DNA of 8,856 nucleotides from NCBI GenBank assembly GCA_012842725.1, contig DUSG01000308.1, positions 1-8,856 of the forward strand, written 5' to 3'. The translations under genes and the position numbers were made by a program. Below are positions 1-5,572 of this stretch, piece by piece. Below the pieces are notes generated by a model. The model worked only from the letters and a program-made list of their open reading frames with translations. It had not been told where the DNA came from and did no database searches. Position 1 is the stretch's first letter, and every line of letters begins with the position of its first letter. Origin of the DNA: Clostridiales bacterium (GTDB lineage: Bacteria > Bacillota > Clostridia > Lutisporales > Lutisporaceae).

Positions 1-229
1 AAGCCTCTTCATAGAGACCCTTCAGCTTCAGTATTGAAATTGCTGCTGTCAGCCTATCCATCTCCTTCTGTACGTATTCTTCCGTAACTCCTCCGCCATC
101 ACCGACCAGCATGCCTATATCCACTAATGCCTGCACTTCATCGCTTAATCTTGCTGCGTAGCCGTCTATGTGGCCTATAGTGGAAAAGGTAACGGCAAAT
201 ATCAGCACAAACGCCAATAATTTTCTCAA
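1..229 (-). CDS. Secreted SLH-domain protein, N-terminal part (runs off left edge)
   Basis: The frame is open from a TTG at 229-227 to the window edge, giving about 76 residues. TTG is chosen because the frame has an in-frame TAG just upstream (near 243), no ATG or GTG lies between, and a G-rich Shine-Dalgarno (five G at 238-242) sits 8 bases before it. The product starts with RK and a hydrophobic stretch (LLAFVLIFAVTF), a typical signal peptide. The mature part begins RLSDEVQALVDIGMLVGDG, then a GGVTEEYVQKE segment and a RLTAAISILKLKGLYEEA helix. This is the pattern of an S-layer homology repeat as found in clostridial surface proteins, which anchor to cell-wall polysaccharide. What follows the SLH repeat is outside the window, so the effector domain is unknown. 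It has its own upstream region with a candidate promoter and direct repeats. Family call is fairly secure; function is not. Confidence 0.72.
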   Translation of the reverse strand, partial: MRKLLAFVLIFAVTFSTIGHIDGYAARLSDEVQALVDIGMLVGDGGGVTEEYVQKEMDRLTAAISILKLKGLYEEA

Positions 230-255
230 TCTAATAACCCCCTATTTCTCAAATT

Positions 256-285
256 TTTATAATTGCCTAATCTATACTATGTTAA
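256..285 (-). promoter_or_regulatory. Candidate sigma-A promoter of the SLH gene
   Basis: On the minus strand TTAACA (285-280) and TATAAA (261-256) are separated by 18 bases; each matches the consensus hexamer at 5 of 6 positions. The predicted transcript would start about 20 bases before the TTG start codon, leaving room for the G-rich ribosome binding site. Called by eye only. Confidence 0.45.
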
Positions 286-305
286 AAGCCCCACAAAATT
301 CTTTA

Positions 306-332
306 AGTAACCATTTTGTAACCTTATTGTAA
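306..332 (-). promoter_or_regulatory. Three 11-bp-spaced TTAC direct repeats (possible PhoP-type box)
   Basis: On the minus strand TTACA (332-328), TTACA (321-317) and TTACT (310-306) recur at exactly 11-bp intervals, i.e. one helical turn, with GG before the last two. The array ends about 20 bases upstream of the candidate -35 of the SLH gene. Tandem TTNACA-like hexamers with about 5-bp gaps are the known layout of Firmicute PhoP boxes. Regulator identity is inference. Confidence 0.35.
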
Positions 333-384
333 TAACTTAGACGGGGGTTATTGCCAAAATGTTCCGTCATTAACTAACAGAATC

Positions 385-471
385 AAAAAAATGAACCACC
401 GGGGACGGTTCTCTATGGCTCATTTATTGCCAAAAAAAGGTGAGGCACCGAGAACCGTCCCCGGTGGCTCA
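385..471 (-). terminator. Tandem hairpin/T-run terminators after the C26 hydrolase gene
   Basis: Read in the direction of the upstream gene, the first repeat hairpin (471-441) is followed after two bases by seven T (complement of A at 432-438). The second hairpin (422-392) is followed directly by seven T (complement of A at 385-391). Stem plus T run is the form of intrinsic terminators. The first hairpin begins at the stop codon itself. The T runs are seen directly; activity is inferred. Confidence 0.6.
392..471. repeat. Inverted pair of 31-bp hairpin (REP-like) repeats
   Basis: Two copies of the 31-bp unit (10-bp arm, 11-nt core, 10-bp arm) lie at 392-422 and 441-471 in opposite orientation, 18 bp apart. 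Each unit can fold alone: the right copy has one arm mismatch, the left copy three. The two together can form a larger stem in which 392-413 pairs with 450-471 over 22 positions with one mismatch. The core reads AGAACCGTCCC in the right copy and its complement in the left. The last three bases of the right copy are the stop codon of the C26 hydrolase gene. The layout recalls paired REP units of bacterial chromosomes. No mobilising transposase is present in this window. Confidence 0.85.
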
Positions 472-1188
472 CCTCCAAGTGGCACATTGCTTCACAAAAT
501 CTTCAAACAGCTTGGTGAATAGTGCCCGTTTTGGCACCATAGCTTCAGGATGCCACTGAACCCCTATGATATAATCTTTCTTGACTGATTCATAAGCTTC
601 TATAATCCCGTCATAGGAGTAAGCCGTTGCCTTTAAACCATCCCCCAGCTCCTTTACAGCCTGATGATGATAAGAATTTACAGCTATTGTATCATTGCCA
701 AATATATCATAAAGTTTGCTTTCTTTCTCTATCCTTATCATATGATACACCTGACTGATTGCGTCACTTTTGGATAGATGTCCATAAGAACCTTCAATCT
801 GAGAATTTATATCCTGATAAAGAGTTCCACCTAAAGCTACGTTTATAAGCTGGCAGCCTCTACAGATTCCCAGAATAGGCATGTCTGTAGGATAAGCTTC
901 CATAAACAGGGCCATTTCGTAGGAATCCCTGTGCTCATCCACTTCTCCCAACTCTTTTATTGGATTTTCCCCGTAATATAGCGGTGATATATCTCCTCCT
1001 CCTGTAAAGATTATACCGTCAACAATGTTAATGTATCTTGCTAATATATCCCTATCCGCAACCATAGGAATCAACAGTGGAACTCCTCCCACCTCTAATA
1101 TGGCATTTATATATGTACAATTCAAAGAATTGTACTCGGACTGTCCCTTACGCTCACCGGACACGGTCAACCCAATGATTGGTTTCAT
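469..1188 (-). CDS. Class-I glutamine amidotransferase-like hydrolase, peptidase C26 / PuuD family
   Basis: Predicted cytoplasmic hydrolase of 239 residues, the usual length of gamma-glutamyl-GABA hydrolase (PuuD) and relatives. Visible motifs: FTGGGDISP near 61-69; nucleophile elbow GICRGCQ with Cys109; NSYHHQ near 171-176; and GVQWHPE giving His213 and Glu215, completing the Cys-His-Glu triad. PuuD cleaves gamma-glutamyl-GABA in putrescine breakdown, but no other putrescine genes are nearby, so another gamma-glutamyl substrate is equally possible. The start is the ATG at 1188, which has AAGGAGGA at 1202-1195; the frame is open upstream to a TTG at 1233 but that has no such site. The gene lies 79 bp after the HD-GYP gene with a possible promoter of its own between. 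Oddity: its TGA stop is the first three bases of a hairpin repeat, so the last residues (ATWR) may reflect repeat insertion. Confidence 0.85.
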   Translation of the reverse strand: MKPIIGLTVSGERKGQSEYNSLNCTYINAILEVGGVPLLIPMVADRDILARYINIVDGIIFTGGGDISPLYYGENPIKELGEVDEHRDSYEMALFMEAYPTDMPILGICRGCQLINVALGGTLYQDINSQIEGSYGHLSKSDAISQVYHMIRIEKESKLYDIFGNDTIAVNSYHHQAVKELGDGLKATAYSYDGIIEAYESVKKDYIIGVQWHPEAMVPKRALFTKLFEDFVKQCATWR

Positions 1189-1194
1189 TCGATA

Positions 1195-1202
1195 TCCTCC
1201 TT
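1195..1202 (-). promoter_or_regulatory. Ribosome binding site fixing the C26 hydrolase start
   Basis: Minus strand AAGGAGGA, 6 bases before the ATG at 1188-1186. It decides for this ATG over the TTG at 1233 that opens the longer frame. Confidence 0.85.
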
Positions 1203-1238
1203 CACTTTTATCATGGCAGATGCTGTTAACCAAATTCT

Positions 1239-1266
1239 ATCATAACAGAAATAAAAAGCAAGCAAA
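1239..1266 (-). promoter_or_regulatory. Possible extended -10 promoter for the C26 hydrolase gene
   Basis: On the minus strand TGTTATGAT contains a TG-N extension and a TATGAT -10 box (1244-1239). A weak -35 (TTTGCT, 1266-1261) lies 16 bases upstream, overlapping the stop of the HD-GYP gene. No terminator hairpin was seen between the two genes, so read-through transcription is also possible. Confidence 0.3.
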
Positions 1267-1267
1267 G

Positions 1268-2986
1268 TTACTCTGCCTGCTTATTTAGTAATTCCAGGAA
1301 ATTATCTACAACTTCCGGATCAAACTGCGTTCCTTTTCCCATTATCAGTTCAGTTTTTACCTGTTCCTCATTGAGAGGGACCTTTCTATAAGGTCTGGAA
1401 CTGGTCATGGCATCATAGGCATCGGCAACGGATATAATCTTTGCAAGAAGACTTATATCATCTCCTTTTAAACCATGAGGATATCCCGTCCCATCTATCC
1501 TCTCGTGATGCTGTAAAAGTATCTTCCTGCTTTCATACAGAAAATCCACATCAGACAATATTTCGTATCCTATTATCGGATGTTTCTTTATCATTTCAAA
1601 TTCTTCCGCTGTCAGTTTTCCCTCTTTATTGAGCACTATAGAAGGAATACCTAGTTTACCTATATCGTGTAATATGCTTGCAAATTCAAGAGTATTCAAA
1701 TCTTTCTGGCTTAAACCCATCTTTCTTGCTATTGCAAGAGATATGTTGCAAACCCTCTCACAATGGCCCCTTGTATATTTATCGCTGGCTTCTATAGCAT
1801 TGGCCAAAGACTGTACTGTGGACAGATAGCTCCGTCTCAATTCCTCATTCATCTTGGTCAATTCTCTCACATTTGCGTTTCTCTCTTCAATCAATTCTCT
1901 CAGGGTATCTATCATGTTGTTAAATTGCTCTCCCAAAACCTTAAACTCATCATTGGATTCAATCTGTATATGTTCATCAAGCTTTCCCTGTGAAATGCTG
2001 TCTATACCTTCCATAATATTTGCTAAGGGGCTTGTAATCAATCTTGACAGGAGATAACCTATAAGAAAGGTCACTGCAACACTGGCAGAAGTTACTTGTA
2101 CCGCTCTTGCTGTAATAGGAGCAAGCGTCTTGTTTACGTCAAGAGGCATCATTCCTATTAACTTCCACCCTGTTTCAGGAATGGTCATATAGCTCATCAC
2201 ATGTTCTACACCTTTGTAATTGAATATACTGGTTCCGTTGTGGGAAATCAATTGACTGCTTAATTCTTCATCATCTTTGATATTTGTCATCAACATGCTT
2301 GGATCCGGATGGGAAAAAATTTCTCCTTCACTGTTTATCAACATCAAAGTGCCTTTTTCATCATATATTATTTCATTTACTATGTCGGAAAATCTTGACA
2401 ATTTGATATCTAACCCTACTACGCCTACTAATTGGCCGTCTTTCTCTACTGCTCTTGCAACAGTTACCACATATCCTCCTATCTCACCTGCATCCAGATA
2501 AGGATCTGTCCAAACGGTCTTATTCCTGTTTTGAACTGCCTTTTGATACCATTCCCTGTTGCGGCAGTCATAATCCTGGGGCATTGTTTCATCAATAGGA
2601 GTGATAAAAATAGAACCATCTTCTTGGCAACCTAAATAAATCCATGCAATATACGGACTGGAATTGACATAACCCATCCATTGATTTGAAATGTTTTGGA
2701 AATGATCAGGAATTGAGGTAACCATTTTAGGCTGACCCGGCTTATGTTTATAATTAACTATTTCTTCATTTTTAGCCCAGAACTCCACCACATATTCCAT
2801 ATCCGCCATAAATTTACGGAAAAAATAATCGTTTGCATTTTGTAAAGTATTGAAATTGCTCTGCCTGATTTCATCTAAAACAATGTCTCTGGCATTATTG
2901 AAAGCCAAAATGCTAATAGTCCCAATTGAAATTACTATTATGATAAGCATGGACAGTATGATTTTGCTTCTTATGCTTATTTTCAT
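1268..2986 (-). CDS. Membrane dCache-HAMP-HD-GYP protein, predicted c-di-GMP phosphodiesterase
   Basis: 572 residues. Order: transmembrane helix about 8-29; extracellular double-Cache sensor about 35-290; second transmembrane helix about 297-317; HAMP about 318-370; coiled-coil linker to about 390; HD-GYP domain 390-572. HD-GYP signatures are intact: GHCERV (407-412), HDIGK (440-444), KKHP (467-470), HHERIDGTGYP (493-503) and ADAYDAMTSSRPYR (521-534). It should hydrolyse c-di-GMP at the inner membrane face under control of an external ligand. In the Cache domain Tyr139, Arg144, Trp146, Tyr147 and Ala150 form Y-x4-R-x-W-Y-x2-A, with Tyr163 and Asp193 downstream. This is the pattern I recall for amino-acid-binding dCache domains. 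The ATG at 2986 is chosen for its GAGGAG site; an upstream ATG at 3031 would place that site inside the coding region. A good promoter lies upstream. Confidence 0.93.
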   Translation of the reverse strand: MKISIRSKIILSMLIIIVISIGTISILAFNNARDIVLDEIRQSNFNTLQNANDYFFRKFMADMEYVVEFWAKNEEIVNYKHKPGQPKMVTSIPDHFQNISNQWMGYVNSSPYIAWIYLGCQEDGSIFITPIDETMPQDYDCRNREWYQKAVQNRNKTVWTDPYLDAGEIGGYVVTVARAVEKDGQLVGVVGLDIKLSRFSDIVNEIIYDEKGTLMLINSEGEIFSHPDPSMLMTNIKDDEELSSQLISHNGTSIFNYKGVEHVMSYMTIPETGWKLIGMMPLDVNKTLAPITARAVQVTSASVAVTFLIGYLLSRLITSPLANIMEGIDSISQGKLDEHIQIESNDEFKVLGEQFNNMIDTLRELIEERNANVRELTKMNEELRRSYLSTVQSLANAIEASDKYTRGHCERVCNISLAIARKMGLSQKDLNTLEFASILHDIGKLGIPSIVLNKEGKLTAEEFEMIKKHPIIGYEILSDVDFLYESRKILLQHHERIDGTGYPHGLKGDDISLLAKIISVADAYDAMTSSRPYRKVPLNEEQVKTELIMGKGTQFDPEVVDNFLELLNKQAE

Positions 2987-2993
2987 CAAAATG

Positions 2994-3000
2994 TCTCCTC
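2994..3000 (-). promoter_or_regulatory. Ribosome binding site fixing the HD-GYP start
   Basis: Minus strand GAGGAGA lies 7 bases before the ATG at 2986-2984. It rules against the in-frame ATG at 3031, whose reading would translate this site as KRGD. Confidence 0.85.
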
Positions 3001-3064
3001 TTTTGTTAATAAATGTAGGTCGAAAATTCAAAATCTTTTGTAAAAATACAGAATTTCAATTCAT

Positions 3065-3093
3065 AATATATCAAATTATAGATGAAAAGGCAA
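3065..3093 (-). promoter_or_regulatory. Candidate sigma-A promoter of the HD-GYP gene
   Basis: Minus strand TTGCCT (3093-3088), a 17-bp spacer and TATATT (3070-3065) lie in the 148-bp gap after the DedA gene. The untranslated leader would be about 70 bases. It suggests the receptor is transcribed separately from dedA. Confidence 0.5.
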
Positions 3094-3134
3094 CAATAAC
3101 GCAGGAAATATATTTTCTTGTGTGTTTTTATGTT

Positions 3135-3740
3135 TTACTTTTTGCTCTTATATATCATGAATATTAAAAATAGAATCAATATTGGACCGCCAACGAATAA
3201 AGTGTATTTTTCCATCATTCTTTCTACCATAGTCCAGTTTGTTCCCAAATAATATCCCAAAGAGATAAGCACCGTATTCCATGCAAAAATCCCTATGAAA
3301 GAATAAAGTATAAACCTAAATATATTCATTCGGGCAATGCCTGCAGGTATGGAGATATATGTTCTTGCCAACGGAAGTACCCTTGCAATCATGACAGATA
3401 GCTTATCATATCTTTCAAAGGTTTCTTTGGCAGCAAATATGGACTTTCTGGAACTGGGAATCTTTTGCCCTATTTTATCCAATACCGGTTTGCCCCCAAA
3501 GTATCCTATATAATAGCACACCAATGACCCTAATATTCCGGCAAAAGTAGAAGCTATCAAAACCCCTATAAAGCTCATTTTACCGGTAGTAGCCAAAAAT
3601 CCTACAAACGGAAGAACAATCTCACTTGGCATAGGAAAACACGCGTATTCAAGCCCTACAATGACTATAACGCCGATATATCCTAATTCATCGGTTATTT
3701 CTATGAGATAATTGAATAATGCTTCAAATATATTAGTCAT
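3135..3740 (-). CDS. DedA family membrane protein (VTT domain)
   Basis: 201 residues, normal for a DedA protein. These integral membrane proteins act in membrane homeostasis, and several are linked to lipid-carrier (undecaprenyl phosphate or phospholipid) translocation. Visible hallmarks: Glu31 and Glu40 in the EYACFPMPSE segment; LPFVGFLA (43-50); the Gly-rich stretch around FAGILG and YYIGYFGG (67-83); FERYDK (108-113); Arg120 and Arg126 in ARVLPLAR, the two basic residues conserved in the family; SIPAGIARM (130-138); WN (154-155); and GYYLGTNW (162-169). The C-terminus is a hydrophobic helix ending in KSKK. ATG at 3740 has AGGAG 8 bases upstream. It lies 61 bp after the MNT gene, with no clear terminator or promoter between, so co-transcription is possible but unproven. 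The substrate cannot be told from sequence. Confidence 0.92.
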   Translation of the reverse strand: MTNIFEALFNYLIEITDELGYIGVIVIVGLEYACFPMPSEIVLPFVGFLATTGKMSFIGVLIASTFAGILGSLVCYYIGYFGGKPVLDKIGQKIPSSRKSIFAAKETFERYDKLSVMIARVLPLARTYISIPAGIARMNIFRFILYSFIGIFAWNTVLISLGYYLGTNWTMVERMMEKYTLFVGGPILILFLIFMIYKSKK

Positions 3741-3801
3741 AAATCATACTCCTAAGTCACAAGTTGCTATTTTTCTAAACAAATAAAAAATATCCAATTC
3801 A

Positions 3802-4107
3802 CTATCCCTCATATATTACTATCCCTACTCTGTCAATGTGCTCTTTCAGTTCCTTATGTACCAAATGCGTATAATCAACTATATCGAATAAGTAGGGAAG
3901 CGGGCTTTCATCTTCCAATAGTGAATGTAGAGATGATATGGTATCAATGGTTATATCTTCACCATAGATTGCAATATCTATATCTGAACCTGCTTTGTAA
4001 TTTCCTTTGGCTCTGGATCCAAATATCACGGCTTTTTTTATCTCTTTATACTTTGCTATAACTCCGACTATGTATTCAATATCCGCTTCACTTAATCCGA
4101 AACTCAT
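3802..4107 (-). CDS. MNT-domain nucleotidyltransferase, antitoxin of a HEPN-MNT pair
   Basis: 101 residues, the usual size of a minimal nucleotidyltransferase. The catalytic motif is complete: Gly30-Ser31, ten residues, then Asp42-x-Asp44, matching GSx10DxD; a third acidic residue is likely Asp75 in PYLFDIVD. Such proteins transfer AMP from ATP. In characterised HEPN-MNT (type VII) systems the MNT partner neutralises the HEPN toxin by adenylylating a tyrosine. It resembles the HI0073 type of Haemophilus. Its ATG overlaps the TGA of the HEPN gene by four bases (ATGA at 4107-4104), so translation is probably coupled. The HEPN gene comes first. No adjacent restriction or other defence gene is seen. 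Confidence 0.88.
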   Translation of the reverse strand: MSFGLSEADIEYIVGVIAKYKEIKKAVIFGSRAKGNYKAGSDIDIAIYGEDITIDTISSLHSLLEDESPLPYLFDIVDYTHLVHKELKEHIDRVGIVIYEG

Positions 4108-4499
4108 GCCATTTCACCCAACTTGGAGCAAAGTTCCTGAATGATCTTATAATATCTTTCTCTGATTAAGGTTTCTGCTTCCTTCGCAATATCCTCATTA
4201 TATGTATGAGCCATCAAATTCCTTTTTTCCAACGCATCAATCCACGCATGACCGTCAGTAACAAGCCCTGTTTGAAAAGCTAGCTGTATTGCTTTTCTGG
4301 GACTTTTTACATCGAAACCCTCTTGCTCCAAATAATCCTTCATGGTCTTCCATGCCAGTTCAAAAGTATATTCAAAACATTGTATCAATCCCTGCACTTC
4401 AAATTTATTAAGTTTGCCTTTTTCAATGAACTCCTGCAACTGCAAGCTGGCTTTCTTAAAATTTGAATACCTCTGTTTCCATCTGATATCCAGATCCAT
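4104..4499 (-). CDS. HEPN-fold nucleotidyltransferase substrate-binding protein (HI0074 family), putative toxin
   Basis: 131 residues, alpha-helical throughout. Family signatures: RWKQRYSNFKKA near 6-17; GLIQCFEYTFELAWKTMKDYL (37-57); SPRKAIQLAF (67-75); and RNLMAHTYNE (93-102). The last contains Arg93-x4-His98-x-Tyr100, i.e. the complete R-x4-H-x-Y motif. In HEPN RNases Arg and His are catalytic, and Tyr is the residue adenylylated by the MNT antitoxin in studied type VII systems. The older name, nucleotidyltransferase substrate-binding protein, comes from its fixed partnership with MNT proteins. ATG at 4499 has an AAGGTGAG-type site about 6 bases upstream. A promoter with an internal palindrome precedes it. 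The pair looks intact. Toxicity in this HI0074 branch is inferred from the motif, not shown. Confidence 0.88.
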   Translation of the reverse strand: MDLDIRWKQRYSNFKKASLQLQEFIEKGKLNKFEVQGLIQCFEYTFELAWKTMKDYLEQEGFDVKSPRKAIQLAFQTGLVTDGHAWIDALEKRNLMAHTYNEDIAKEAETLIRERYYKIIQELCSKLGEMA

Positions 4500-4551
4500 A
4501 GAAATCTCACCTTCTCAAATAAATCTGCAGGTATACATACACCTTAAAGCC

Positions 4552-4580
4552 ATATTATCACATGAACTGTGTCAGTTCAA
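4552..4580 (-). promoter_or_regulatory. Candidate promoter and operator of the HEPN-MNT pair
   Basis: Minus strand TTGAAC (4580-4575), 17 bp, then TAATAT (4557-4552); an alternative extended -10 TGTGATAAT overlaps it. Between the boxes and overlapping the -35 is a perfect inverted repeat, TGAACTG-ACA-CAGTTCA (4579-4563), a plausible repressor operator. As no T run follows, it is a poor galU terminator. Confidence 0.4.
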
Positions 4581-4601
4581 TTAATCAATTTCGCTTTTTT
4601 A

Positions 4602-5516
4602 TTACTTAATGGTATCAGTTGCTACTTCATCTTCCGCATGCTGATTTGTTTCTTGATTTACAACCTTTATAAGATAGTTTAAAAAGTCTTCTCTTAAATC
4701 ATCTCTCTTGAGGGCATACTCTACAGTGGCTTGCAAAAATCCCTGCTTGTCCCCTACATCATATCTCTTCCCAACAAAATTATATGCATACATATCATCC
4801 TTTTGAGCCAGTATTTGCAAGGCATCTGTCAGCTGTATCTCTCCTCCCTTGCCCGGCTGGACATGCTCTAATATGCTGAATATGGCAGGTTTAATGATGT
4901 ATCTGCCTAATATGGCCACATTGGAAGGAGCCTCCTGAATGGAAGGCTTTTCAACAAGCCCTTTTACCTTGTACACTCTATCTTCAATCTTATTTCCATC
5001 TACAATACCATATTTAGAGACATCCTTTTTGGGCACCTCTTGTACTCCCAGAATAGTGGTTTCATACTTTTCATAAACTTCAAGCATCTGCTTCAGGCAA
5101 GGCTTCTGAGCATCCACTATATCATCTCCAAGAAGCACCGCAAAAGGTTCATTACCGATGAAACTCTTGGCACAATATATAGCATGGCCTAATCCTTTTG
5201 GCTCTTTCTGTCTTATATAATGTATGTTGACCATATCGGAAATCTTTCTTACTTCTTCCAACAAATCAAATTTGCCCTGCTTTTCCAATTCCAGCTCCAA
5301 CTCAACTGATTTATCAAAATGATCTTCAATGGACTTTTTATTTCGTCCTGTTATAATCAATATCTCCTCTATGCCTGAAGCCACAGCTTCCTCTATTATG
5401 AACTGCAGTGTAGGCTTATCTACTATAGGCAGCATCTCCTTAGGCTGAGCCTTTGTAGCAGGCAGGAATCTGGTGCCTAATCCCGCTGCAGGTATTATCG
5501 CTTTACGAACCTTCAT
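4602..5516 (-). CDS. galU: UTP-glucose-1-phosphate uridylyltransferase
   Basis: 304 residues, typical for bacterial GalU. It makes UDP-glucose from UTP and glucose-1-phosphate in the cytoplasm, the donor for cell-wall polysaccharides, glycolipids and capsule. Seen: nucleotide-binding loop GLGTRFLPATKAQPKEMLP (12-30, with Arg16 and Lys26); GLGHAI (108-113); LGDDI (129-133), whose Asp binds metal; KGLVEKP (185-191); GKGGEIQLTDA (222-232); and YDVGDKQGFLQA (252-263), ending in a polar tail. ATG at 5516 has GAGGAG 8 bases upstream. It follows the Mpv17-like gene by 53 bp. That gap is almost filled by a hairpin repeat without a T run, so the two genes may share a transcript. Its 3' side is separated from the HEPN gene by 102 bp containing a new promoter. 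The call is secure; specificity for glucose rather than another sugar-1-phosphate rests on overall similarity. Confidence 0.95.
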   Translation of the reverse strand: MKVRKAIIPAAGLGTRFLPATKAQPKEMLPIVDKPTLQFIIEEAVASGIEEILIITGRNKKSIEDHFDKSVELELELEKQGKFDLLEEVRKISDMVNIHYIRQKEPKGLGHAIYCAKSFIGNEPFAVLLGDDIVDAQKPCLKQMLEVYEKYETTILGVQEVPKKDVSKYGIVDGNKIEDRVYKVKGLVEKPSIQEAPSNVAILGRYIIKPAIFSILEHVQPGKGGEIQLTDALQILAQKDDMYAYNFVGKRYDVGDKQGFLQATVEYALKRDDLREDFLNYLIKVVNQETNQHAEDEVATDTIK

Positions 5517-5541
5517 TTACTATTCTCCTCTCTGTGTGAAT

Positions 5542-5572
5542 TGAGCCACAGAGAACCGTCCCCGGTGGCTCA
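5542..5572 (-). repeat. 31-bp hairpin repeat between the Mpv17-like gene and galU
   Basis: Single copy of the dispersed repeat, arms 5542-5551 and 5563-5572 with one mismatch, core AGAACCGTCCC on the plus strand. Bases 5572-5570 are the TGA stop of the Mpv17-like gene. Unlike the other copies it has no T run after it in the gene direction, so it is unlikely to terminate fully. It ends 25 bases before the galU start codon. Confidence 0.85.

Noticed and set aside
3104..3118. AT-rich palindrome GGAAATATATTTTC after dedA as an operator or terminator
   Set aside because: Short, AT-only core with no T run and no GC stem; expected by chance in such sequence.
2850..3167. Plus-strand open frame of 105 residues across the HD-GYP/dedA gap
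   Set aside because: Most of it is antisense to two well-supported genes and contains low-complexity hydrophobic residues expected from the reverse of membrane-helix codons.
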